A stretch of DNA of 64,000 nucleotides, from contig NZ_MUZA01000028.1 in the NCBI RefSeq assembly GCF_021442385.1, positions 1 to 64,000 on the forward strand, given 5' to 3'. Below the pieces are notes generated by a model, which saw only the letters and a program-made list of their open reading frames with translations, was not told the DNA's origin and ran no database searches. The position numbers were made by a program, and so were the translations under genes. Origin of the DNA: Micromonospora sp. MH99 (GTDB lineage: Bacteria; Actinomycetota; Actinomycetes; Mycobacteriales; Micromonosporaceae). Of this stretch, positions 56,126 to 63,413 are shown piece by piece (positions within the stretch are counted from its first letter, which is position 1; each line of letters begins with the position of its first letter).

Positions 56126-56824
56126 ATGACGGACGCGAACACGGGTCGGCAGGATTCCGCAGGCGGCCAGGCCGGCGGCGGAAGCCGGGCCAGCGTGCTG
56201 CTCGGTGGCGGGCTGGTAGCGGTGCTGCTGGCGGTGGTCGGTGCGACAGGTGGCTGGCTGCTGGCCGGCGAGGATGACGAATCTCCGGTGAACCCGCAGG
56301 CGGTGGCCACCACGGCCGGTACGCCGACCGACCGGCCCACCTCGTCCCGGCCGACCACCGGCCGGACCACGCCGTCCGCCCCACGGACGACCGCCGCCAC
56401 GACGAAGGGGACCGGGCTGACCGTGCCACCGGTGGTCGGCACCGACTTCGTGCAGGCACGCGAGATGCTGCGTAAGCAGCGGTTGGGCTGGCGTCTGGTC
56501 TTCGGCGGCGGCACCGGCCGCACGGTGGAGAGCGCCTCGCCGGCCGTGGGCACCGAGGTGACCCGGGGCACCACAGTTCAGCTACAGGTGGCCGGTCCGG
56601 CCCCCGCCGCCGAGGTGCCGGACGTGGTCGGCGACGACTGCGCCGAGGCGGCCGACGAACTGGTCGAGGAGGGGCTCTACCCGCGTTACCGCAGTGGGCG
56701 TAGCGGGAAGGTCAGCCAGCAGGAGCCGGCCGAGGACGGCCCGGCCCGCTGGAACGACGAGGTGAGCATCTGGTGCGGGGCGGCGGCCCCGCCGAGTCAG
56801 CCGACCGCGAAGCCCACCCTCTGA
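56126..56824 (+). CDS. membrane-anchored protein with two PASTA domains
   Basis: A 232-residue protein: an intracellular N-terminus, one membrane helix at about 24-46 (VLLGGGLVAVLLAVVGATGGWLLAG), a Thr/Ser/Pro linker and two PASTA domains (about 100-157 and 163-218). Both open VPxVVG (VPPVVGTDF, VPDVVGDDC); the second holds a Cys pair (DDC...IWC) that may form a disulfide. PASTA domains bind peptidoglycan fragments or beta-lactams and usually belong to Ser/Thr kinases or penicillin-binding proteins, but no kinase domain is present here. A GTG 3 codons upstream could also start translation. Confidence 0.85.
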   Translation: MTDANTGRQDSAGGQAGGGSRASVLLGGGLVAVLLAVVGATGGWLLAGEDDESPVNPQAVATTAGTPTDRPTSSRPTTGRTTPSAPRTTAATTKGTGLTVPPVVGTDFVQAREMLRKQRLGWRLVFGGGTGRTVESASPAVGTEVTRGTTVQLQVAGPAPAAEVPDVVGDDCAEAADELVEEGLYPRYRSGRSGKVSQQEPAEDGPARWNDEVSIWCGAAAPPSQPTAKPTL

Positions 56825-56989
56825 CCCGTACCGCTGAGCGCGTCGACCCACCCCGGCCTGGCCCGTCGACACCACCTGACCCGATCGCGGCGCGCGGTTC
56901 GCGCCACCGATACCGGCCGATGTCGACGTGGGCGGTTAGGTTGACGGTCGAGGGCCACGGCGCCCGCCCGGTTCGGGAAAGGACGTGCG

Positions 56990-57871
56990 ATGAGCGACGA
57001 CCGCCAGGAGCCGCCCGCCGGGGAGCCCGAGGACGACCGCACGCGCCCCCTGCCGCCCTCCGGCGGCAACCGTCCGCAGCCGCCGGACCGCCCCGCGTCG
57101 CCCGACGAGACGATGCCTATCGACCGGGCCGCTTCGGGTGGTCGTGGTGGGTCGTCGGACGAGACGATGCCTATCGACCGGGGCGCTTCGGGTGGCCGTG
57201 GTGGGTCGTCGGACGAGACGATGCCTATCGACCGGGGCGCCTCGGGGCCGTCGGGCGATCGGACGGCGCGGATGCCTGTGGAACGGTCGACGACGCCGCC
57301 GTGGTCCGGGCGGGCCGAGGTGCGCGCGCCCCGACCAGCCGAACCGGCCGCGGACTGGTACGTCGAGGAGCAGGGTGGCCGGCGTTGGTGGCTGCCGATC
57401 CTCTGGGGCGTACTCGCTCTGCTGCTCGCCGGGTTGCTCGGGGCGGCTCTGTGGGTGGTGCTCAACGCCCGGGACGACGACCCCGACGACCCGGCGACGC
57501 CGTCCGTCCCGCCGACCAGTGCCACCGCCGCGCCGAGCAGCAGCGCCCCGACCTCGGCGGCGCCCAGCAGCGCGACGCCGAGCAGCCCGGCGGCCACCAC
57601 CGAGGAGGCGCAGATACCGGTGCCGCCGCTGACCGGCCTGACGCAGGCCACCGCCGAAGGGCTGCTGGAGCGGCTCGGCCTGAGCTACCGGGTGGTGTAC
57701 CGCCCGTCCGAGCTGCCGCCGGGGACCGTGGTCGACACCGATCCGGAGGCCGGCGCGACGGTAGGTGCCGACGAGGAGGTGCTACTGGTGATCTCCCAGG
57801 CGCGACCCTCGACCCCCACCAGCCCGACCAGGCCGACCAGCCCGAGTCCGACGGTGACGACCACGCCGTGA
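56990..57871 (+). CDS. PASTA-domain membrane protein with tandem repeats
   Basis: A 293-residue protein. Its cytoplasmic N-terminal part has three near-perfect 18-residue repeats containing DETMPIDR (Thr at 41, 59, 77), followed by a Trp-rich part and a membrane helix at about 134-157 (LPILWGVLALLLAGLLGAALWVVL). After a Ser/Thr/Ala/Pro linker there is one PASTA domain (about 212-272) beginning VPPLTGLTQATAEGLLERLGL. The Thr in the acidic DETMP context is a candidate Ser/Thr-kinase site. GGAAAGGA lies about 7 bases before the ATG. It follows another PASTA gene by about 165 bases. Confidence 0.88.
   Translation: MSDDRQEPPAGEPEDDRTRPLPPSGGNRPQPPDRPASPDETMPIDRAASGGRGGSSDETMPIDRGASGGRGGSSDETMPIDRGASGPSGDRTARMPVERSTTPPWSGRAEVRAPRPAEPAADWYVEEQGGRRWWLPILWGVLALLLAGLLGAALWVVLNARDDDPDDPATPSVPPTSATAAPSSSAPTSAAPSSATPSSPAATTEEAQIPVPPLTGLTQATAEGLLERLGLSYRVVYRPSELPPGTVVDTDPEAGATVGADEEVLLVISQARPSTPTSPTRPTSPSPTVTTTP
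57104..57247 (+). repeat. tandem 54-bp repeat coding DETMPIDR units
   Basis: Three copies of a 54-base unit start at 57104, 57158 and 57212, each opening GACGAGACGATGCCTATCGA. The first two copies differ at only a few bases; the third is cut short after about 36 bases. The unit is a multiple of three, so copy number can change without frameshift. The near-identity at the DNA level suggests recent expansion. Confidence 0.9.
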
Positions 57872-57878
57872 CAGTTGT

Positions 57879-58319
57879 TCACCACATCCGGCGGCGGGTG
57901 CCGACGAGGCCGAGGCCGGCGAGCGAGATGGTGAGGCCGAAGATTCCGGACCAGAACAGCGAGCGGCGGACGTCCGTGGCGGTGTGCCCGGCGGGCGCTG
58001 CCTCGGTGAGTTCCTGCTGTCCGTCGGACTGACCGCCCGCGCCGGCCCCGGCTGCCGGGCCGGGCGTGTCGGCCGCTCCGACGCGTCCGTCGGGGGCGTC
58101 GGCGCTGATCCAGCCGGGTTCGTCGGTCGGCGGGTCGGAGTCGACCACGGTGATCTCCGGAGCCGGCACCGGAACGGCCAGCCGGGTGGACGACAACGCC
58201 GGGTCGCGGACCAGGACCACCATGGTGGTCACTGCGCCGAGGAGAGCGAGTAGTCCGAGAGCGTAGGTGATACTCCAGCGGTGGTGCCGCCGCACGGCGG
58301 GCTGATTGACCATGACCAT
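57879..58319 (-). CDS. membrane protein with two helices, hypothetical
   Basis: A 146-residue protein, MVMVNQPAVRRHHRWS, with a membrane helix at about 18-38 (YALGLLALLGAVTTMVVLV), an extracellular Pro/Asp/Gly linker of about 80 residues (ITVVDSDPPTDEPG, AGAGAGGQSDGQQ), and a second helix at about 118-138 near the C-terminus followed by GTRRRMW. Convergent with the second PASTA gene, with only 7 bases between the stops. It could belong to the same envelope group, but nothing specific is seen. ATG at 58313 (MVNQ) is an alternative start. Confidence 0.6.
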   Translation of the reverse strand: MVMVNQPAVRRHHRWSITYALGLLALLGAVTTMVVLVRDPALSSTRLAVPVPAPEITVVDSDPPTDEPGWISADAPDGRVGAADTPGPAAGAGAGGQSDGQQELTEAAPAGHTATDVRRSLFWSGIFGLTISLAGLGLVGTRRRMW

Positions 58320-58415
58320 CCCAGGCTCAGGGTCCTGGACGTGCGGTGAAACATGCCGGGGTGGGCGTACCAATTCTATGGCGACGGCACGCCTACCCGC
58401 GGCGGTTCGCGCTGG

Positions 58416-58700
58416 TCAGCCGACTCTGACCGGCGTACGAGAGACAGGGCGTCGGGTCCGTACGGTGTGCGGGCGGGGCTCCGGTGCGGCCTGCACCTGT
58501 TGCAGCCCTTCCCGCTGTACGAAGATCGACCGGCGGCTGACGGCGTCGCCGGCGGCGTTGAGCTCGTAGCCGTCGAGCCAGAGCCAACCGTCGTAGGTCG
58601 GCCAGTCGAGCACCCGGATCACCCGGAACATGATCGGCCTGAGGAACTGGACACTCGCCGCGCGAGTCACGTGCAGAACGTCACCGGAGCGGGGAAGCAC
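58416..58700 (-). CDS. small hypothetical protein
   Basis: A 94-residue protein with a GTG start: MLPRSGDVLHVTRAASVQFLR, then VLDWPTYDGWLWLDGYELNAAGDAVSRRSIFVQR, a compact Trp-rich domain, and an Arg/Pro tail. The globular first ~65 residues look like a small beta-fold present in many Micromonosporaceae proteins of unknown role, as far as I recall. It stands alone on its strand, before a ~600-base gap and the XRE/DUF397 genes. Confidence 0.65.
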   Translation of the reverse strand: MLPRSGDVLHVTRAASVQFLRPIMFRVIRVLDWPTYDGWLWLDGYELNAAGDAVSRRSIFVQREGLQQVQAAPEPRPHTVRTRRPVSRTPVRVG

Positions 58701-59325
58701 ATGGGCTCCTGGGGAGGGAGAGCCGGCGTGGTGCCGGCGGGTGACTGGTCTGGGATGTCTCGGCCCGGTGACGGGATCGCGCCTCGTGGACCGGTTGGTG
58801 CGTGATGGTGGTCGGGCCGTACCCGCTGGTGGCGTGCCGCCACCCGACCATCACCTGACTGCTTCCGGGAACCGCGCCCACCGCCGCAGTCAGCTGGCTT
58901 GCAGCGGTGGGGTCATCACCCCGGCGCAGGTCTGGGTGGCGCCGGCCGGGCCCGCGTGCCGCCCGGCCGTCCGGGGTCGGTGGGGTCACCACACCCGGAG
59001 AGCGGACGGAGACGCTGAGTGATCCGTGCCATACGGACAGACTGCATCAGCGACGTGCTTCATGCAAGTTGCACGTCGACTTTTGCCGATACGTGAGTCC
59101 GCCACGCAAAGCGGCGCTTGAAGCCATCCGCGTACGGACGGCACACTGAGGGCCGGTTTCGCCCGTCGCGGCCGGCCGATGACCGGCACCACCCCTCGTC
59201 GCGAACGCTCGCCGGTCGACGGTCGCGCCCCCGGTGAGCGGCAGCCAGTGGCGCGTCGACCGGAGGTAGCCCGAGAGTGGGGTCGAGCAACCAGCGGCGA
59301 GGACCAGAAACACCGAGGCCGCGCA
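58701..59325. other. gap with strong hairpins before the XRE gene
   Basis: About 625 bases with no convincing gene. Two hairpins are prominent: 58802-58854, where GTGATGGT-(GGT)-CGGG pairs with CCCGACCATCAC around a smaller GGTGGC/GCCACC stem, and 58943-58969, CGGCCGGGC/GCCCGGCCG. Both lie upstream of the minus-strand 94-residue gene and could be leader structures of its transcript. The right part (59040-59100) is less GC-rich and has the operator-like repeats that probably serve the XRE gene. Confidence 0.5.
59051..59078. promoter_or_regulatory. inverted-repeat operator candidate for the XRE/DUF397 genes
   Basis: CGACGTGC (59051-59058) and GCACGTCG (59071-59078) are perfect 8-base arms. Inside them lies the palindrome TGCAA-G-TTGCA (59063-59073). 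Short TGCAA-type palindromes are plausible targets for the XRE-DUF5753 regulator encoded 250 bases downstream; binding is inferred. Confidence 0.45.
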
Positions 59326-60201
59326 ATGAGTGAGCGGCGCAGCCCGACGATCCGACGGCGGCGGCTCGGTGCCGAGCTGCGCCGGCAGCGGGAGTCGGCC
59401 GGCATCACCATCGAGGTTGTCGCCGAGCAGTTGGAGTGCTCGGCGTCCAAGGTCTCCCGGATCGAGACGGGGCACACCACGGCCACCCCGCGCGACGTGC
59501 GGGACATGTTGAGGATCTACGGCGTCGTGGGTGCCGAGAGCGACGAGCTAGTCCAGATCGCCCGGGAGGCGCGGCAGAAGGGCTGGTGGCACCCGTACAG
59601 CACGGTGCTGGTCGGTGCGTACGTCGGGCTGGAGGCGGCGGCGAGTTCGATCCGGGCGTACGAACAGCAGGTCGTGCCGGGCCTGTTGGAGACCGAGGAG
59701 TACGCCGGGGCGATGATCCGGGCCGCCCGTCCGGACTTCACCGCCGATCAGGTACATCAGAGGGTGCGTGTCCGACTGGGCCGTCAGTCGTTGTTGACGC
59801 AGGACGATCCGGTCGATCTGTGGGTGGTGCTCGATGAGGCGGTGGTAAGTCGGCCGGTGGGCGGGGACGAGGTGATGCGCGGCCAACTCAGGAGGTTGGT
59901 CGAGGTGGCCGAGTTGCCGAACGTGACGCTCCAGATCCTCCCTTTCGAGGTGGGTGCGCACGCCGGCATGGACGGGACCTTCACGATCCTCAGTTTTCCC
60001 GAGCCCGGTGATCCGGATGTCGTGTACGCGGAGAACGCCACGGGTGGGCTCTTCCTCGAGAAGAGCGACGAACTGCAGAAGTACAGCTTCATCTTCGATC
60101 ACATCCGCGCTGCGGCCATTCGTCCAGAGGAGTCCGTCGCACACATCGCAAAACTGGCAGAGGAGCCGAAATGGCGACCAAGGGGTTCCCCGTGGACCTG
60201 A
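59326..60201 (+). CDS. XRE-family regulator with DUF5753 domain
   Basis: A 291-residue protein with an XRE HTH (residues ~10-65: RLGAELRRQRESAGITIEVVAEQLECSASKVSRIETGHT) and a C-terminal DUF5753 domain (about 100-280) including SSIRAYEQQVVPGLLETEEYAGAMIRA and VTLQILPFEVGAHAGMDGTFTILSF. This is the WhiJ-type arrangement seen in Streptomyces development loci, where the DUF397 product is thought to bind and antagonise the regulator. ATG chosen, with GAGG 8 bases upstream. The stop overlaps the next gene by 31 bases. The HTH helix-2 sequence (LECSASKVSR) is typical. Confidence 0.93.
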   Translation: MSERRSPTIRRRRLGAELRRQRESAGITIEVVAEQLECSASKVSRIETGHTTATPRDVRDMLRIYGVVGAESDELVQIAREARQKGWWHPYSTVLVGAYVGLEAAASSIRAYEQQVVPGLLETEEYAGAMIRAARPDFTADQVHQRVRVRLGRQSLLTQDDPVDLWVVLDEAVVSRPVGGDEVMRGQLRRLVEVAELPNVTLQILPFEVGAHAGMDGTFTILSFPEPGDPDVVYAENATGGLFLEKSDELQKYSFIFDHIRAAAIRPEESVAHIAKLAEEPKWRPRGSPWT

Positions 60202-60392
60202 CGCAGGCGACGTGGTTCAAGAGCTCGAAGAGCGGGCCGAACTGCGACAACTGTGTGGAGGTGGCGTACGTGACCGGGGCGGTCGGGGTGCGGGACTCGA
60301 AGGACAAGGCCGGCCCGGCCCTGGTCTTCGCTCCCGGCGACTGGCACGCCTTCGTCGCCGGCACCAGGGATGGTGTGTTGGGCTCGGTCTGA
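60171..60392 (+). CDS. DUF397 small protein
   Basis: A 73-residue protein, MATKGFPVDLTQATWFKSSKS then GPNCDNCVEVAYVTGAVGVRDSKDKAGPALVFAPGDWHAFV. The WFKSSKS, CVEV, VRDSK and WHAFV pieces define DUF397. Its start lies within the last 31 bases of the XRE-DUF5753 gene (different frame), so the two are translationally coupled, as expected for a regulator-partner pair. DUF397 proteins are thought to modulate the paired XRE regulator. A strong terminator follows. Confidence 0.95.
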   Translation: MATKGFPVDLTQATWFKSSKSGPNCDNCVEVAYVTGAVGVRDSKDKAGPALVFAPGDWHAFVAGTRDGVLGSV

Positions 60393-60405
60393 CCGAGTGA
60401 GCAGT

Positions 60406-60441
60406 CGAGTCCCCGTCCGGTCCCGACCGGACGGGGACTCG
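60406..60441 (+). terminator. terminator of the XRE/DUF397 operon
   Basis: The arms CGAGTCCCCGTCCGGT (60406-60421) and ACCGGACGGGGACTCG (60426-60441) form a perfect 16-pair stem with loop CCCG, starting 14 bases past the DUF397 stop. No T-tract. Confidence 0.85.
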
Positions 60442-60604
60442 CCGTGTCCCGGAGCGCCGCCGACCCGGGGTTGACCCGCCGGCTCAGCGATGTTCCGCCG
60501 GGATTCCCGTCGCCACAGCGGGTCCGCCTCGTTGAACCCGTCGGTACGGCGCTGGTCGACGACCCGCCGCACCGACCCGCACCCGAGCGAGGTAGGCGAG
60601 ACGG

Positions 60605-61006
60605 ATGACGACGATCGGTTCAGAGAACCTCACCAACGGTCCGGGCAAGCCGGAACGGTTCGGTGGCAAGTACCGCGGGGCGCGTCGGGACACCGTACTG
60701 ACCGAGGTGGTCTCGACCGACCAGGATCTGAACGGGCGGGAGGCGGCGAACCCGGAGGCGGCCGACGCGCCGCTCTCGCTGCCCTCACTGGACCCGAATC
60801 CGCTGGTCGAGCCGTCGTTCCCGCCGACCGGCTGGCCGATGGAGCCGACCGGTTCGCTGGCCGACCACCCGCTGCTGCGCGGCCTGCTGCTGGAACTGCC
60901 GCCGAAGGGCAGCATCCCGCCGCCGGGCTGGCTGGACCGCTGGTTCGAGGCGACCCGCGCGATCCTCGAACTGCTATACGTGCAGGGGTCCGGCCGCTCG
61001 CGCTGA
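60605..61006 (+). CDS. hypothetical protein
   Basis: A 133-residue acidic, Pro-rich soluble protein: MTTIGSENLTNGPGKPERFGG, then PLSLPSLDPNPLVEPSFPPTG and a C-terminal helical part (DRWFEATRAILELLYVQGS). It looks mainly disordered in the first half. GAGG-like sequence lies about 12 bases before ATG. The last 33 bases overlap tail-to-tail with the next gene. Family not recognised. Confidence 0.6.
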   Translation: MTTIGSENLTNGPGKPERFGGKYRGARRDTVLTEVVSTDQDLNGREAANPEAADAPLSLPSLDPNPLVEPSFPPTGWPMEPTGSLADHPLLRGLLLELPPKGSIPPPGWLDRWFEATRAILELLYVQGSGRSR

Positions 61007-61573
61007 CCGGGGCGCGGCGGGCTGAGCCCGTTCGGTGAGCCGGCTGTGTCGCAGCGCGTGCCGGACCCCGATCGCCGCGACGGCGAGCGCGCCGACGGTG
61101 ATCGCCGGCCCGGTGACCCCGGGCTCGGCGCCGAGGTCCGCGCCGGCCGCCGCGATCACCGCCGGCACCGTCGCGAGGGCGGTCACCTGCAACGGCAGAC
61201 CGATGAGCGGGTGTGCCGCGGCGGCGCGCAGCCCGTGCGGGGCGGGTGTCCCGGGTGCGGTGTCGAACGCGCCGGCCCCGGCCCACAGGCGACGGATCCG
61301 TCGTACGGAGCAGACGGCCACCACGAGCGCCGGCCCGGTGGCGAGGGTGAGCCCGGCGCCGGCCCGATCGAGCGGCGTGGTGCCGGCGCTCAGCAGCCCG
61401 CCGACGGACACGGCCGCGACCAGCGCCACGCCCGCCAGCGCGAGCGCCAGCAACCATCCGGTACGCCGACGAAGCGCACGCGCGTCGCGCAGCCGGGGCA
61501 GTCGATCGGCCAGGACCCCGGCGGCCAGCCAGACGGCGGCGACCGGCAACAGGATGGTGAGCTGACTCTCCAT
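60974..61573 (-). CDS. polytopic membrane protein, hypothetical
   Basis: A 199-residue protein starting MESQLTILLPVAAVWLAAGVLAD with about five membrane helices and arginine-rich loops (RLPRLRDARALRRRTG). It contains no catalytic motif. Its 3' end overlaps the convergent plus-strand gene by 33 bases. The start faces the protease gene across about 215 bases, so both could share promoter space. Family not recognised; coding frame is clear from the hydrophobic blocks. Confidence 0.7.
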   Translation of the reverse strand: MESQLTILLPVAAVWLAAGVLADRLPRLRDARALRRRTGWLLALALAGVALVAAVSVGGLLSAGTTPLDRAGAGLTLATGPALVVAVCSVRRIRRLWAGAGAFDTAPGTPAPHGLRAAAAHPLIGLPLQVTALATVPAVIAAAGADLGAEPGVTGPAITVGALAVAAIGVRHALRHSRLTERAQPAAPRSARAAGPLHV

Positions 61574-61788
61574 GTCGGAAAGTCTTTCCCGTCCCCGAGC
61601 GCGGCGAATCCGGGCCGGACCCCCGTTGGCCCCGGAAGCCGGCCCGTAGGGGACATCCCATCGACGTGATGGACGTTTCGACATGTTTATCTGCCGGGGC
61701 CGTCGATCTACTCTCGGCTCGATCGGCGAGTGTCGATCAGTGTGGTGCCGGTGGTCGCGCTTGCCGCCGGTCGGAGGGAGGTAGGGAG

Positions 61789-63345
61789 ATGGGTCTTCCA
61801 CGCAGGTCCGTACTGGTCGGGGTGACCGCCGCGACCGTGCTGGCCGTCGGCACCCCGGCCCTGGCCGCCGAGCCCGTCGGCGTCGTCCGGGAGGCCGGTG
61901 GAGCCACCGCCGTGCCGGACAGCTACATCGTCGTCCTCAAGGACACCGCCGTGGCCCCCAGCCGGGTCGGTGACACCGCACAGCGGCTGACCGGCCGGCA
62001 CGGCGGAAGGGTGGCCCGCACCTACGGCACGGCGCTGCGTGGCTTCGAGGTCACCGTCAGCGCGGGCGCGGCGGCACGGATCGCCGCCGACCCGGCCGTC
62101 GCGTACGTCGAGCAGAACCACACCGTGTCTATCTCCGGAACGCAGGCCAACCCGCCCTCCTGGGGCCTGGACCGCATCGACCAGCGCAACCTGCCGCTGG
62201 ACAGCTCCTACACCTACCCGAACACGGCGAGCAACGTGCACGCCTACATCATCGACACCGGCATCCGCTTCACCCACAACGACTTCGGCGGCCGGGCCAC
62301 CTCCGGCTACGACGCCGTGGACGGCGGGTCGGCCGACGACTGCAACGGGCACGGCACGCACGTCGCCGGCACCGTCGGCGGATCCTCGTACGGGGTGGCC
62401 AAGGGCGTCCAGCTGGTAGGCGTACGGGTGCTGAACTGCTCCGGCAGTGGCACCAACGCCGGCGTGATCGCCGGTGTCGACTGGGTCACCCAGAACGCGA
62501 TCAAGCCGGCGGTGGCGAACATGAGCCTCGGCGGTGGCGCGAACAGCTCGCTGGACACCGCCGTCCGCAACTCGATCGCGTCAGGTGTCACGTACGGGCT
62601 CGCCGCCGGAAACGACAACGGCGCGAACGCCTGCAACACCTCGCCGGGGCGTACCGCGGAGGCGATCACGGTCGGCTCGACGACCAGCTCGGACGCCCGG
62701 TCGTCGTTCTCCAACGTCGGCACCTGCCTGGACATCTTCGCGCCGGGGTCGTCGATCACCTCGGCCTGGTACACGAGCAACACCGCGACCAACACGATCA
62801 GCGGTACCTCGATGGCCACGCCGCACGTGGTCGGCGCGGCGGCGCTGCTGGCCAGCGCCAACCCGAGCTGGAGCCCGCAGCAGATCCGCGACCAGATGGT
62901 GGCCAACGCGACCCCGAACGTGGTGGGCAACCCCGGCTCGGGCTCGCCGAACCGGCTGCTCTACGTGGGCAGCGGCGGCACCACCCCGCCGCCCACCGGC
63001 TGCACCGGCACCAACGGCACCGACGTGTCGATCCCGGACGCCGGTGCGGCGGTGACCAGCTCGATCACGATCGCGGGCTGTGGGCGCAACGCCTCGTCGG
63101 CCTCCACGGTGGCGGTGAACATCGTGCACACGTACCGCGGTGATCTGGTCATCGACCTGCTCGCCCCGGACGGCAGCGCGTACCGGCTGAAGAACAGCAG
63201 CACCTCGGACAGCGCCGACAACGTGAACACCACGTACACGGCAAACGTGTCAGGTGAGGCCGCCGACGGCACCTGGCGACTTCAGGTGCGCGACACCTAC
63301 TCGGCCGACACCGGCTACATCAACAGCTGGACCCTGACCGTCTGA
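61789..63345 (+). CDS. secreted subtilisin-like protease with proprotein-convertase P domain
   Basis: A 518-residue exported S8 peptidase. Signal peptide ~1-33; inhibitor I9 propeptide ~42-115 (PDSYIVVLKDTAVAPSRVGD); catalytic domain with Asp156 (IIDTGI), His188 (NGHGTHVAG) and Ser341 (GTSMATPH); and a C-terminal P/Homo-B domain (~405-518) beginning TDVSIPDAGAAVTSSI. Cys pairs are in TGCTGT and IAGCGRNAS. It is made as an autoprocessed zymogen. GGAGGGAGG is within 15 bases of ATG. A terminator hairpin follows. Similar to streptomycete extracellular proteases. Confidence 0.95.
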   Translation: MGLPRRSVLVGVTAATVLAVGTPALAAEPVGVVREAGGATAVPDSYIVVLKDTAVAPSRVGDTAQRLTGRHGGRVARTYGTALRGFEVTVSAGAAARIAADPAVAYVEQNHTVSISGTQANPPSWGLDRIDQRNLPLDSSYTYPNTASNVHAYIIDTGIRFTHNDFGGRATSGYDAVDGGSADDCNGHGTHVAGTVGGSSYGVAKGVQLVGVRVLNCSGSGTNAGVIAGVDWVTQNAIKPAVANMSLGGGANSSLDTAVRNSIASGVTYGLAAGNDNGANACNTSPGRTAEAITVGSTTSSDARSSFSNVGTCLDIFAPGSSITSAWYTSNTATNTISGTSMATPHVVGAAALLASANPSWSPQQIRDQMVANATPNVVGNPGSGSPNRLLYVGSGGTTPPPTGCTGTNGTDVSIPDAGAAVTSSITIAGCGRNASSASTVAVNIVHTYRGDLVIDLLAPDGSAYRLKNSSTSDSADNVNTTYTANVSGEAADGTWRLQVRDTYSADTGYINSWTLTV

Positions 63346-63360
63346 GCGGTCTTTCACGGG

Positions 63361-63394
63361 CGAGGCCCCACCCGGCTGTCCGGGTGGGGCCTCG
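63361..63394 (+). terminator. terminator after the protease gene
   Basis: CGAGGCCCCACCCGG (63361-63375) and CCGGGTGGGGCCTCG (63380-63394) form a perfect 15-pair stem with loop CTGT. It lies 15 bases after the protease stop and also ends transcription from the convergent glycosyltransferase gene. Confidence 0.85.
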
Positions 63395-63413
63395 TGTCGT
63401 ACGGGATCGGGGG

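Noticed and set aside
57104..57247. CRISPR-like array
   Set aside because: The repeats are directly adjacent without variable spacers and are in-frame coding units of a PASTA protein.
58701..59325. Known riboswitch classes in the leader of the minus-strand small gene
   Set aside because: I saw strong hairpins but could not match the conserved bases of any riboswitch family.
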